The translations under genes were made by a program, and so were the position numbers. This document shows, piece by piece, positions 1 through 7,556 of a stretch of 64,000 nucleotides of DNA. Under the pieces are notes generated by a model, which saw nothing but the letters and a program-made list of their open reading frames with translations, ran no database searches and had not been told where the DNA came from. Source of the stretch: Selenomonadales bacterium 4137-cl. Lineage in GTDB: Bacteria > Bacillota > Negativicutes > Sporomusales > UBA7701. The stretch's first letter is position 1, and every line of letters begins with the position of its first letter. The stretch covers positions 744,001 to 808,000 of the forward strand of contig JAUOZS010000001.1 of assembly GCA_032334055.1 (NCBI GenBank), written 5' to 3'.

Positions 1-404
1 AGATCGACGCTATCTGCCGGAAGCTAGAAAGGAAAGGCTTGCAGGGGGCTGTCATTACCGGTGCGGTTAAAAACCGCGCCGAACAAGTGCGGCGGTTTCA
101 GGAGGAGGCCGATTGCCGGGTGTTCATCGCCCAGATACAGACGGCAGGGCTGGGGATAACTCTTACCGCGGCGGATACGGCAGTATTTTATTCCCTTGAT
201 TTTAATTACGCCAATTATTCGCAGGCGCGCGCCCGAATCCATCGCATCGGCCAGCGCAATAACTGCCTGTATATCCACCTGGTGGCCAAAAACACAATTG
301 ACGAACAAATTCTTCGCGCTTTGCAGCGTAAGGAGGATATTGCCAAAACGCTGGTTGACAATTGGAAAACACTGTTTGCGAAAGAGGATGTTGAGGTTGG
401 ATAA
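1..404 (+). CDS. SNF2-family helicase, C-terminal part (gene enters from left edge)
   Basis: The reading frame is open from the first bases of the window, so this is the end of a gene whose start lies outside. The translated part carries the last helicase motifs of SNF2/RapA-type superfamily 2 ATPases: A-x-x-TAGxGITLTAAD (motif V) and S-Q-A-x-A-R-x-H-R-I-G-Q (motif VI, arginine finger). Phages of Bacillota often carry a compact SNF2-like helicase in their replication module, and the following genes fit that. It would remodel or unwind DNA using ATP. The next gene overlaps its 3' end, implying one operon. The N-terminal motifs (Walker A, DEAH) cannot be checked here. Confidence 0.85.
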   Translation, partial: IDAICRKLERKGLQGAVITGAVKNRAEQVRRFQEEADCRVFIAQIQTAGLGITLTAADTAVFYSLDFNYANYSQARARIHRIGQRNNCLYIHLVAKNTIDEQILRALQRKEDIAKTLVDNWKTLFAKEDVEVG

Positions 405-801
405 CAACGAGATTTTCGAGTTGGCCGATCGCCTGAAGGTTTTCAAAGATAAGAAAAGTAGCCTGGAAGCTGAGATCAAAGCTGTCAATAAAGAAATTGA
501 ACAAGTCGAAGTCCGAATGATTGAACTCATGACTGAGGATGAGCTGCAGTCCTTCAAAAGGGCCGGCAACCTGTTCTATCTTATGGTCAGCGAATATCCG
601 TCTGCCGTCCCGGAACGTAAAGACGAATTGTACCGCGCGCTGAAAGCAAAAGGCTATGACTATCTGTTTACCATCAATGCGCGGACATTGGCTGCCAGCA
701 TAAAAGAAATGACCGAGCAAAACGAGGGCATATTGCCCGCGTGGCTGGAAGGCTTGATTCAGGTTTACGAAAAAACATCGATCGGCATACGCAGAGCTTA
801 G
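388..801 (+). CDS. Phage coiled-coil protein of unknown function
   Basis: About 135 residues. The frame overlaps the helicase 3' end by 17 bases. The start is unresolved: ATG 388 touches the AAAGAGG motif, whereas TTG 397 sits nine bases after the GAGG and is better placed for a ribosome. Residues 5-50 are strongly heptad-like (E/K/L rich, ending in IEQVEVRMIELM), indicating a coiled coil; the rest is mixed alpha. I do not recognise the family. Its position between a helicase and a primase suggests an accessory role in phage DNA replication or recombination, but this rests on context only. Confidence 0.7.
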   Translation: MLRLDNNEIFELADRLKVFKDKKSSLEAEIKAVNKEIEQVEVRMIELMTEDELQSFKRAGNLFYLMVSEYPSAVPERKDELYRALKAKGYDYLFTINARTLAASIKEMTEQNEGILPAWLEGLIQVYEKTSIGIRRA

Positions 802-820
802 AAAACTGGAGGAAGGGAAC

Positions 821-1537
821 ATGAAAAATCAGGAACAGGGAAATAAAGAACTGGTTAAGGCTGGCAAAGGATACATGGCAGCATTGAATGCGGAGATCCA
901 TGAACTGATGAAGGAAGAGCTTGAAGGCCTAAATGTCCGGTTCGACAGAGTAAAAATTCCCGCCGGGGGCGGGTTGCTATTCGAAATGCCCGGCGAAGAC
1001 CCGGAACAGCCTGACAGCGTCAAGGAAATTACCGGCGTAATACTGTACCATCATGCCGTAAACAGCTATTACCGCGAACGGTACGCGGGCGGTAACTGTC
1101 CGCCCGACTGCGGCAGTATTGACGGCAAGATCGGCCAGGGCAGCCCCGGCGGCGACTGCCACGTCTGTCCGCTCAACCAGTTTGGCAGCGGCGAAAACGG
1201 CAGCAAGGCCTGCCGAAACAAGCGGCGCATATACCTTCTCAGGGAAGGCGAGGTCTTTCCGCTGCTCCTCACGCTGCCGACCGGTTCGGTAAAGGTTTTC
1301 ACCGATTACATCGCCAAACGCATCGTTGGCCGAGGCAGGCATTCGTATGACGTGGTTACCCGCATCACGCTAAAAAAGGCGACTAATTCCACCGGCATTG
1401 TTTTCAGCCAGGCTGTTTTTGCTGTTGACCGCGAGCTTGACGCGCCGGAGCACGAGGGAATGAAGCTGCTGGCCGGCAGGCTCAAGGAGGCTAGTCAACG
1501 GGTAGCGGTGGAATTTGACGCCGATGACCCGATGTAA
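821..1537 (+). CDS. Conserved phage replication-module protein with Cys cluster
   Basis: 238 residues, ATG start with a good ribosome site (GGAGGAAGGGA). The N-terminal 50 residues are helical; the middle holds cysteines in CPPDC, a lone Cys and C-H-V-C-P-L-N-Q-F-G around residues 91-117, a likely zinc or Fe-S site; residues 125-215 look beta-rich (LLLTLPTGSVKVF, VVTRITLKK), as in an OB-fold. I infer a single-strand DNA-binding or structural replication protein, since it lies between helicase and primase genes, but no diagnostic motif proves it. A hairpin and T-rich tract follow the gene. Confidence 0.75.
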   Translation: MKNQEQGNKELVKAGKGYMAALNAEIHELMKEELEGLNVRFDRVKIPAGGGLLFEMPGEDPEQPDSVKEITGVILYHHAVNSYYRERYAGGNCPPDCGSIDGKIGQGSPGGDCHVCPLNQFGSGENGSKACRNKRRIYLLREGEVFPLLLTLPTGSVKVFTDYIAKRIVGRGRHSYDVVTRITLKKATNSTGIVFSQAVFAVDRELDAPEHEGMKLLAGRLKEASQRVAVEFDADDPM

Positions 1538-1555
1538 GGGGTTGAGAAACCGAAA

Positions 1556-1596
1556 GGGGCCGGTAAAACGCCGGCCCCGCCATTTAGATTTTTTTA
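1556..1596 (+). terminator. Putative Rho-independent terminator or attenuator
   Basis: GGGGCCGG and CCGGCCCC form a perfect 8-bp G/C stem with a 7-base loop (1556-1578). A T-rich tract follows after about ten bases (1589-1595). The distance to the T tract makes complete termination uncertain; it may attenuate transcription into the primase operon. Confidence 0.5.
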
Positions 1597-1614
1597 ATAG
1601 TTGGAGATGGAAGC

Positions 1615-1950
1615 ATGCAGGATAAAAAACTCATTTATATCGCATCGCCTTTGAAGGGAGACATAGAAAGAAACATCCGCCGAGCCATCGGATACTGCCG
1701 CTATGTATATGCGCAGGGCGGCATTCCCCTAGCCCCGCACGTCATCTTCACACAGTTTCTGGAGGACGGCATTCCCGCCGACCGCGAAGCCGGCAGGGCC
1801 ATGGGCTTGACGCTTCTAGCGAAATGCCAGGAACTGTGGGCATTTGGCGAACCCTTGAGTGAAGGCATGAAGGCAGAAATAGCGGCAGCCGAGGCCAAAG
1901 GCATCAAAGTAAGGCGGTTTAACGACAGGTGTGAGCCATTGGAGATGTGA
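1615..1950 (+). CDS. DUF7768 (formerly DUF4406) nucleotide-sugar-like fold protein
   Basis: 111 residues. Starts IYIASPLKGDIERN, the hallmark of the DUF4406/DUF7768 family, which is related to nucleoside 2-deoxyribosyltransferases; the later W-x-F-G-x-x-L-S-E-G-M-x-x-E segment (residues 78-90) fits the conserved Ser-Glu-Gly-Met end of the fold. Members are frequent in phage replication modules. A role in nucleotide pool or base salvage is plausible but not demonstrated for this family. ATG 1615 follows a TTGGAG site. Its stop overlaps the GTG start of the primase gene by four bases (GTGA), so the two are translationally coupled. Confidence 0.85.
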   Translation: MQDKKLIYIASPLKGDIERNIRRAIGYCRYVYAQGGIPLAPHVIFTQFLEDGIPADREAGRAMGLTLLAKCQELWAFGEPLSEGMKAEIAAAEAKGIKVRRFNDRCEPLEM

Positions 1951-4484
1951 TCGCCGTGCGGCCAGACATCGATCGTCTCATAGATTGGGAGAGTTTTTAT
2001 CAAAAGTTTATTCCCAGCCTTAAGACCAAAGGGCAGGAGCTCATCGGCCTTTGCCCGTTCCATAACGACCGCAGTCCGTCGCTATATATCAACAGGAAGA
2101 CCGGCCAGTACGACTGCAAAGCCTGCTCGGCCACCGGCAACGCCTGGACCTTCCTCGAAGAACACGCGGGGCTGAGTAAGGACGAGGCCAAGGCCTATTT
2201 ATTGAATGCGGCGGGCGCTTCGGCCGGGAAGAAACGGAAAATAACGCAGTTAACCCTTGAAGAATACGCCGCCGCAAAAAAACTGCCGATGGAGGAACTC
2301 AAAAAGCACGGCCTTGTAAACGAAAAGAACAAGCTTGTTATTCCCTACAAAGACGAGACAGGGCTGGAGGTTGCCAAACGGTTCCGCCACTCGATGCGGG
2401 GCAGCGTGAAATTCTCCTGGGTCAAAGGCGCCAGTGTGCTGCCGTACGGGCTGTGGCGGTTGAGCGTCGCCAGGGAAAAGGGCTACATCGTATTGGTCGA
2501 AGGCGAGAGCGACTGCCACACGCTCTGGCATTACGACATTCCGGCGCTGGGAGCTCCGGGCGCCGATACCTTTGCGGCCAAACACGCGGCGTTGCTTGGC
2601 GGTCTTACCGTCTATGTCTTTAAGGAACCCGATGCCGGCGGCGAGACTTTTGTGAAAAAAGTATGCAGCTCGCTGCTTGCCGTCGCCTTTTCCGGGAAGG
2701 CCTACTGTATGCAGCTTCCAGGGGTTAAGGACCCGAGCGAACTGCACATCAGAGATGAGAGCGGTTTTTTGGATAAATGGAACACCGCACTAAAAATGGC
2801 CACCCTGCTTGATTTAGAGGCGCTCGGCGCGGTGGCCGGTGAAGTGATTCCCGGCCAGCCGTTTATTCCGCGCAAACCGGACAACTGGTATTATTCCGCC
2901 GACGGTGTTTTTGGCTACGATTCCGAGGGCAGTGAAAAAAAGATCTGCCCCGTGCCGGTCATCCTTACAAAGCTGCTGCTTGACGTTGACAACGAAACGG
3001 AAAAGGTTGAACTGGCGTTTCGGCGCAGCGGCGGCTGGCGAAAGGTCATCACCGAGCGCAGCACACTGTTTCAGAGAACTAAAATTACTGGTCTGGCGGA
3101 TACCGGGCTGCCGGTCTCCAGCGAGAACGCCAAGGATTTGGTCCGCTACCTGTTCGACATGGAAGCGGCCAACATGGGATTTCTGCCGATGGCACAATCG
3201 GTGTCGAGGCTTGGCTGGATCGGCAAGGATAAGTTTTTGCCGGGAGTCGGCGAAGGTATCGTGCTGGATATCGACTCGAAAAGGAGTATGGCCAAACTGG
3301 CAAATGGTTTTAGTGAAAATGGGAACTTTGAAGACTGGAAAACCGCCATTGCCCGGCATATACGAAGAAACCCGATAGCAAGGCTGATGCTGGCGGGGAG
3401 CTTTGCCTCGCCGCTCTTGTCGCTCATAGGGCACAGGAACTTTATCCTCCATGTGTGGGGCGCCAGCCGGGGCGGAAAGACTGCGGCGCTGAAAGCGGCC
3501 TTGTCGGCCTGGGGTCATCCCGACAGCATCATGGTTTCGTTTAATACCACCATGGTGGGACTGGAGAGAACCTGCGAATTCATGTCCGCCTTGCCTGTCG
3601 GCGTGGACGAAAGACAGCTCGCCGGCGACCGGCAGGAGTATCTCGACAAGCTGACCTACGCAGTCGCCTGCGGCCAGGGCAAGGTAAGGGGCGCCAAGTC
3701 CGGCGGCATACAGAACCGGGGCAACTGGAACCTCATCGTCTTAACAACAGGCGAAGAATCCCTGTCAGGCGATACGTCGCATGCCGGGGTCAAAACCAGG
3801 GCTTTGGAGCTATACGGCGTGCCGATACCGGACGAACGCTGCGCCAGGGAAGTCCACACGCTGGTCAGTGAGCACTATGGCTTCGCCGGGCCGGAGTTTA
3901 TCCGGCGGTTCATTGCCTTGCTTAAAATAAAGCCGCAGGTTTTGGAGCAGGACTTTAAACACGTGCTTGGCGTGTTGGAAAAGTCCTACCCGCAGATTAT
4001 CCACAGCCACCTGTCGTATTTTGCCGTGTGCGCCGTGGCCGATTTCTACGCCAGCCAGTGGTTATGGGGCTGCAGCGAGGAGCAGGCGAAGCTGGAAATG
4101 ACCGAAATGATCATGGCTGGCATCAAAAGCGCGTCGACATCGCAGGAGGAAGCAGATTACGCGCAAAAAGCCCTTGACTTTACTCTGGGCTGGATTGCTT
4201 CAAACTCCGAGTATTTCAAGGATAATGGTTCGACGACGCAGCAATACGGTTTTTTCAAGCCTTCGGGGGAATGCTGCATCGTGCCGGAAGTGTTTAAGGA
4301 CGCGCTCCGGAAAGCCGGCTTAAGCGTTAGCCTGGTGCTCAAGGAATTCGCGGAGCGGGGATGGATTGAGACGGAAACGGCCGGCAGCGGCAAGGCGACT
4401 TATTCCGTTCGCTGCTATTGGAAAAATAGCCGTGTACGGATGATCGTTTTTACAAATTGTCGGGAGTTTGAAGATGCATTTTGA
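1947..4484 (+). CDS. Phage primase-helicase: CHC2 zinc finger plus DUF927 ATPase
   Basis: 845 residues, GTG start coupled to the previous gene. Residues about 33-60 form a CHC2-type zinc finger (C-P-F-H-x5-SPSL ... Y-D-C-K-A-C), which recognises template DNA in DnaG-like primases. Residues about 165-250 (VLVEGESDCHTLW, GAPGADTF) match a TOPRIM-type core with the E-G-E-x-D motif. From about 300 onward it matches DUF927, with a Walker A motif G-A-S-R-G-G-K-T near 510 and an ISSUE-like sensor region (GVDERQ) near 552. The layout is that of a primase fused to a hexameric helicase. It should prime and unwind prophage DNA, and a repeat array directly downstream may be its origin. Confidence 0.88.
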   Translation: MIAVRPDIDRLIDWESFYQKFIPSLKTKGQELIGLCPFHNDRSPSLYINRKTGQYDCKACSATGNAWTFLEEHAGLSKDEAKAYLLNAAGASAGKKRKITQLTLEEYAAAKKLPMEELKKHGLVNEKNKLVIPYKDETGLEVAKRFRHSMRGSVKFSWVKGASVLPYGLWRLSVAREKGYIVLVEGESDCHTLWHYDIPALGAPGADTFAAKHAALLGGLTVYVFKEPDAGGETFVKKVCSSLLAVAFSGKAYCMQLPGVKDPSELHIRDESGFLDKWNTALKMATLLDLEALGAVAGEVIPGQPFIPRKPDNWYYSADGVFGYDSEGSEKKICPVPVILTKLLLDVDNETEKVELAFRRSGGWRKVITERSTLFQRTKITGLADTGLPVSSENAKDLVRYLFDMEAANMGFLPMAQSVSRLGWIGKDKFLPGVGEGIVLDIDSKRSMAKLANGFSENGNFEDWKTAIARHIRRNPIARLMLAGSFASPLLSLIGHRNFILHVWGASRGGKTAALKAALSAWGHPDSIMVSFNTTMVGLERTCEFMSALPVGVDERQLAGDRQEYLDKLTYAVACGQGKVRGAKSGGIQNRGNWNLIVLTTGEESLSGDTSHAGVKTRALELYGVPIPDERCAREVHTLVSEHYGFAGPEFIRRFIALLKIKPQVLEQDFKHVLGVLEKSYPQIIHSHLSYFAVCAVADFYASQWLWGCSEEQAKLEMTEMIMAGIKSASTSQEEADYAQKALDFTLGWIASNSEYFKDNGSTTQQYGFFKPSGECCIVPEVFKDALRKAGLSVSLVLKEFAERGWIETETAGSGKATYSVRCYWKNSRVRMIVFTNCREFEDAF

Positions 4485-4780
4485 GGTGAAAGTTGTCCCG
4501 TTGTCCCAAATGGGACAACTTCAAAAATAGCTCAAAGCCGCGTGATATATGGATTTGGCCAACCAGGACAACTTGGACAACCAAAAATCAGCAATGTTAT
4601 ATATGCATCAATATAAATCCCTGGGTTTCTAAATCTTGGCGCCTATATAAAGTATATATTTAAAATAGTTGTCCTAGTTGTCCCATAAGGGTTCTAAGCC
4701 GCGGATTTATTGGATTTTTACCGGGACAACTTATGGGACAACTTTGGGACAACGGGACAACTTTTTTGAGAAGGAATGAT
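4485..4780. repeat. Array of eleven GGGACAAC-type repeats flanking an AT-rich core
   Basis: The gap after the primase gene contains GTTGTCCC or its complement at 4492, 4500, 4512, 4677, 4723, 4735, 4746 and 4754, and 7-base versions at 4566, 4575 and 4668. They form two related blocks (4492-4581 and 4668-4761), each also containing an AAGCCGCG...GGATTT segment, so the region looks like an old tandem duplication. The 85 bases between the blocks are AT-rich (TATATA runs). Iteron-like repeats with an AT-rich core beside a primase-helicase suggest a phage replication origin; a repressor operator array is the alternative. Confidence 0.6.
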
Positions 4781-5278
4781 ATGCAAATGGGTTTAGCCTC
4801 ACAGGGCAAATTGTTTAATGCAGGAGAATCGGCCGAACCCCGAAGAGAGCAAAGCTCGCGGCAAAATAAGCCGCTGGATACTCCGCTGACCGTGCTGCAG
4901 CGTGTCGAACAGCAGGCCCTGAAGCAGCTGAAAATGGAAACTCCCGAACTGGCAAAGCTCGCGTCGAAGGTCATTATTGATCCCGGCGCGGACATTTCGC
5001 CGGAAGACAGCGAACTGTGGCTGTGGCTCCTAACGGCCGCAGAGAAGAGGGATACTGAACTGCACGCCAGGCTGTTCTATATCCGGGGCGCCGGCGCAAA
5101 GCTTGAAAGACACGCGACATACGGCTATTCGATCAAGCCGATCATCGACCCGGAAGGCAAGAAGGGCTGGACAAGCCTGGACGAATACCAGCGGGAGCGA
5201 CAGTGCCTTGTGGCGTACCGGATGAAGCTTATCGAACTGCTGCAAGAGCTTTGGGCATGGCGGAAAAGAGAATCGTAA
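4781..5278 (+). CDS. Hypothetical phage protein
   Basis: 165 residues from ATG 4781, preceded by GAGAAGGA at a 5-6 base distance. The frame is open further upstream into the repeat array, but that extension lacks a ribosome site and encodes repeat DNA. The N-terminal 45 residues are polar and probably disordered; the rest is helical (VLQRVEQQALKQLKMET, LWLWLLTAAEKRDTELHARL). No recognised domain. The position between the primase and the VRR-NUC nuclease suggests a role in replication or recombination. Confidence 0.7.
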   Translation: MQMGLASQGKLFNAGESAEPRREQSSRQNKPLDTPLTVLQRVEQQALKQLKMETPELAKLASKVIIDPGADISPEDSELWLWLLTAAEKRDTELHARLFYIRGAGAKLERHATYGYSIKPIIDPEGKKGWTSLDEYQRERQCLVAYRMKLIELLQELWAWRKRES

Positions 5279-5541
5279 AAGGCATTCTGGATTACCTAAA
5301 GACGCTGGATGACTGCTTTGCCTGGAAAGAGCACGGCGGCATGTACGGCACCGCCGGGATTCCCGATATTATCTGCTGCTATAAGGGGCGCTTCATCGCC
5401 ATCGAGGTGAAGCAGCCCGGCGGAAAGCTGACAAAACTTCAGGAGATTACGCTCCGGGATGTTAAGCGGGCCGGCGGCGTGGCGATGGTCGTCTATTCAG
5501 TGGCTGAGGTGAAAGCGGGATTTGAGAAAATGGGTGAATGA
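5257..5541 (+). CDS. VRR-NUC domain endonuclease
   Basis: 94 residues, overlapping the previous gene by 22 bases. Contains the PD-(D/E)xK signature of the VRR-NUC family: G-T-A-G-I-P-D-I-I (catalytic Asp) followed by FIAIEVKQPGGKLT (Glu-x-Lys) and a C-terminal Q-x-x-x-L-R-D-V-K-R-A-G helix. Stand-alone VRR-NUC proteins are common in phage replication modules and are thought to cut branched or flapped DNA. It probably resolves replication or recombination intermediates of the prophage. Length is typical of the single-domain phage form. Confidence 0.9.
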   Translation: MAEKRIVKGILDYLKTLDDCFAWKEHGGMYGTAGIPDIICCYKGRFIAIEVKQPGGKLTKLQEITLRDVKRAGGVAMVVYSVAEVKAGFEKMGE

Positions 5542-5565
5542 TGGCATCGGGGAAGGGGACAAATC

Positions 5566-5682
5566 ATGAACATGCTGCCGATTAATGCCGAATGGAAACG
5601 CCGACTGAGGTGGGAGGAGAAACGGAGAAAACGGCAAAAATCGGCCAAAGCCGTAGTCAAGAGGGATTCGCGTGAAAAGTGA
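5566..5682 (+). CDS. Small basic phage protein
   Basis: 38 residues, ATG 5566, eight bases after GGAAGGGG. Very rich in Lys and Arg (WKRRLRWEEKRRKRQKSAK), which suggests nucleic-acid binding. Overlaps the start of the DUF3310 gene by eleven bases, consistent with coupled translation. Not recognised as a family. Confidence 0.5.
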   Translation: MNMLPINAEWKRRLRWEEKRRKRQKSAKAVVKRDSREK

Positions 5683-5920
5683 TGGCATGGCAGTGAATCA
5701 AAAACATTACCAATTCGCGCCAGTGGAACCAATAGAGATTCTGCAGATGTATCTGGACCCGAAGGAATTCCAAGGGTTTTTACTCGGCAATGTCTTAAAG
5801 TATCTGCTCCGGCTTGGCCGCAAGGATGAGGCCGGGAAAGAAGTTGACAAAGCCTTTCAGTATCTTTTGTGGCTCCGGCAGGCAGTTAACGGTGAAAACA
5901 TAAATCCGAGAGAGAAATGA
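5672..5920 (+). CDS. DUF3310 domain protein (SaV-like nucleotide kinase-type family)
   Basis: 82 residues from GTG 5672, six bases after GAGGG. The sequence H-Y-x-F-x-P-V-E-P-I-E-I-L-Q-M ... LLGNVLKYLLRLGRKD ... VDKAFQYLLWL matches DUF3310, a small all-helical phage domain found in replication and nucleotide-metabolism modules. Its biochemical activity is unknown to me. The stop overlaps the ATG at 5917 by four bases. Confidence 0.85.
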   Translation: MKSDGMAVNQKHYQFAPVEPIEILQMYLDPKEFQGFLLGNVLKYLLRLGRKDEAGKEVDKAFQYLLWLRQAVNGENINPREK

Positions 5921-5940
5921 AGCAGTTGGGGGAGGGGACT

Positions 5941-6579
5941 ATGAGTATGGACGATATCGGAGCCAGAAGGCTCATTGCCAGTATTCTGAAAAAAGCGTGT
6001 GATGATTATGCGAATAATAGAGGCTGCCCCGACTGGTGTCCGTTTAAAGAAACTTGTGAAAAAAACGTGACCGATGCGGTACATTGTGATGCCAGGAGGT
6101 TTATCCATTCTGCGTGGTGCGCGACGCTTTGCGACGGGCTGAATATTGACCATGAAGAGTATGTGGCGGTGTGCATTAAAAAGCAAAGGCTGAGTAAGAA
6201 CACTTTCAAGTATATCGAGCAAGAAATTCGCCAGTATAAAAGCAACCTCAAGGAACTTAACCGCCTGAAGGACGATATTATCCTGGCAACTCCTGAAAAG
6301 CAAGAAGGAAGGAGCAATTCCATCGGCAATACCACGGCCAGCAAAGCGGTGAAACTGAGCATGGACAAGAAAATCATCGAGCTTGAAAAAACGAAGAAAG
6401 CGATTGAGACCACATATCATCGCTTATGCCAGGAAAAGAAAGCCGTAATGGAAGAGTACTGGCAAGGCAGATACACGACTGCCGGGTTAGCTTGCCGGGT
6501 CGGGGTCAATGAACGCACGATTCGGAGATGGAGGCAGTATATCGTTTATTCTGTGGCGGTAGAGTTGAATTATTTGTAA
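5941..6579 (+). CDS. ArpU/RinA-like phage late transcription regulator
   Basis: About 212 residues. ATG 5941 is chosen over ATG 5917 because a very strong Shine-Dalgarno run (GGGGGAGGGG, 5928-5937) lies between them. The N-terminus has a C-P-D-W-C-P-x5-C cysteine set (residues 27-36) that may bind metal, the centre is a long coiled coil, and the end (W-x-G-R-Y-T-T-A-G-L-A-C-R-V-G-V-N-E-R-T-I-R-R-W) is a helix-turn-helix of the DUF1492/ArpU type. Such proteins switch on packaging and structural genes. A pair of ATGTCCG repeats and a TATAAT lie immediately downstream. Confidence 0.8.
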   Translation: MSMDDIGARRLIASILKKACDDYANNRGCPDWCPFKETCEKNVTDAVHCDARRFIHSAWCATLCDGLNIDHEEYVAVCIKKQRLSKNTFKYIEQEIRQYKSNLKELNRLKDDIILATPEKQEGRSNSIGNTTASKAVKLSMDKKIIELEKTKKAIETTYHRLCQEKKAVMEEYWQGRYTTAGLACRVGVNERTIRRWRQYIVYSVAVELNYL

Positions 6580-6580
6580 A

Positions 6581-6617
6581 ATGTCCGCCAATGTCCGTTT
6601 TGAGGGGTTTTTATAAT
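6581..6617 (+). promoter_or_regulatory. Probable activator-dependent late promoter
   Basis: Two direct repeats ATGTCCG at 6581-6587 and 6591-6597 are exactly 10 bp (one helical turn) apart and lie just ahead of a perfect -10 box TATAAT (6612-6617). There is no good -35 box; the second repeat occupies that place. This is the layout expected where an activator such as the adjacent ArpU-like protein replaces -35 contacts. Confidence 0.55.
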
Positions 6618-6682
6618 TTACAATATTATCGTGGGACAGTAACACAACCGCCAACGCCGAAGGTAGACTTAGAACTTATCGT

Positions 6683-6712
6683 GAAAGCCGCTCTCAATTC
6701 GGGGCGGCTTTC
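6683..6712. repeat. Short hairpin in the leader of the late region
   Basis: GAAAGCCGC and GCGGCTTTC form a perfect 9-bp stem with a 12-base loop just before the ribosome site of the 6730 gene. No T tract follows, so it is more likely an RNA structural or protecting element than a terminator. Confidence 0.4.
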
Positions 6713-6729
6713 AACTCGAGAGGGATATT

Positions 6730-6924
6730 ATGCCTGTTGTAGTATGTAGCAGGAAAGATTGTCTTAACAATGGTATACAGGTTTGCACGGCAAATCGGAT
6801 TGAATGGTATAGCGGCCGCTGCAGCGGCTACATCACCAGCCGGGAGGCGATGAAAGCCAACGTGACTCCGGTCGAGCGGAAAAACGGAACTATAACGCAG
6901 AAGCACGGCAGGTTGGTGCGATAG
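6730..6924 (+). CDS. Small Cys-rich phage protein
   Basis: 64 residues, ATG 6730 five bases after GAGAGGG. Residues 5-31 contain four cysteines (C-S-R-K-D-C, V-C-T-A, G-R-C), so a small zinc site is likely. The pattern C-x4-C-x-N-N-G-x-x-x-C-x-A-x-x-I-E-W recurs in small Bacillota proteins of unknown role. The C-terminal half is basic. It is the first gene after the presumed late promoter. Confidence 0.65.
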   Translation: MPVVVCSRKDCLNNGIQVCTANRIEWYSGRCSGYITSREAMKANVTPVERKNGTITQKHGRLVR

Positions 6925-7052
6925 CGAGGTAGGCTCGGATTTCTTGGATTTTCCATTGGTTTGGTAATTTATTGCGGTTATATTTGAAGTAGTGATGTTT
7001 ATATGGTACTTTGTAAGCTCGATAACGAGCAGTCGCACGAGGGGGACTTGAA

Positions 7053-7202
7053 GTGGAAACTAAAGAAGATTCCATAGCCGCGGTGATAAAAGAGATGTAC
7101 GGCATAGCCGGCGAGCTGACTATATCAAGGGATAAGGAAACCAAGGTGCTGGGGATGCAGCTCAGGAAACTGATCGAACAGCTGGAACAAAAAATCGGAT
7201 AA
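7053..7202 (+). CDS. Small helical phage protein (weakly Spo0E-like)
   Basis: 49 residues, GTG 7053, seven bases after GAGGGGG. Predicted as two short helices separated by a turn (IKEMYGIAGELT, KETKVLGMQLRKLIEQLEQKIG). The shape and the K-V-L-x-x-Q-L-x-K-L-I segment recall Spo0E-type aspartyl-phosphatases, but the conserved S-x-x-L-D Asp is replaced by Arg, so function is not claimed. A terminator follows at once. Confidence 0.5.
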   Translation: METKEDSIAAVIKEMYGIAGELTISRDKETKVLGMQLRKLIEQLEQKIG

Positions 7203-7218
7203 CGAGATGATCCTGATG

Positions 7219-7248
7219 AACTCCTGGATAACCGGGAGTTTTCTTTTT
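7219..7248 (+). terminator. Rho-independent terminator
   Basis: AACTCCTGG and CCGGGAGTT form a 9-bp stem (one G-U pair) with an ATAA loop, followed by TTTCTTTTT. It ends the short transcript carrying the two small ORFs. Confidence 0.75.
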
Positions 7249-7556
7249 GAGATCAAGAATCTGGTTGAGTAGTGGTAACAAGAATCGCAGCACTTTAAAA
7301 AGTTAGCCGGCAGGGGTAAACCTGCGGTTAACCTTCCGGAAAAATAATCACAGGTTGTTCAATACATTATTACCTCTTATCCACAGGAAAAACCAAGTGA
7401 TTATAGATTGATAACAAGTTTATCCACAATATCCACAGGGCATTTCGCGAGGCCCCCCGGGGTCGTTAGTGGCAAGTGCCAAGATCTGGACCGGAGGCGG
7501 GCCACAAATTTTGCGCGTCATATTATTCACGGGTTTTTTGGAAAGGGGAAAGGCGA
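7249..7556. other. Non-coding region with three DnaA boxes
   Basis: No gene is visible. Two perfect DnaA boxes TTATCCACA lie at 7377-7385 and 7420-7428 and a one-mismatch copy ATATCCACA at 7429-7437, all on the same strand within 61 bp. Around them are AT-rich stretches and an imperfect repeat pair (ATAATCACAGG / AAGTGATTAT). The cluster lies before a ParB-domain gene. It could be a DnaA-dependent origin, a DnaA-titration site or a DnaA-regulated promoter. Confidence 0.65.

Noticed and set aside
2814..3518. 234-residue minus-strand open frame
   Set aside because: Lies wholly inside the primase-helicase gene in a high G+C stretch; no start signal.
4485..4780. CRISPR array
   Set aside because: The repeats are only 8 bases, occur in both orientations and have irregular spacing; no cas genes.
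6806..6835. GC-rich palindrome around CCGCTGCAGCGG
   Set aside because: It lies inside the small Cys-rich protein gene and is explained by its codons.
7053..7202. Spo0E-type phosphatase
   Set aside because: The conserved Asp of the S-x-x-L-D signature is Arg here, so only a vague resemblance remains.
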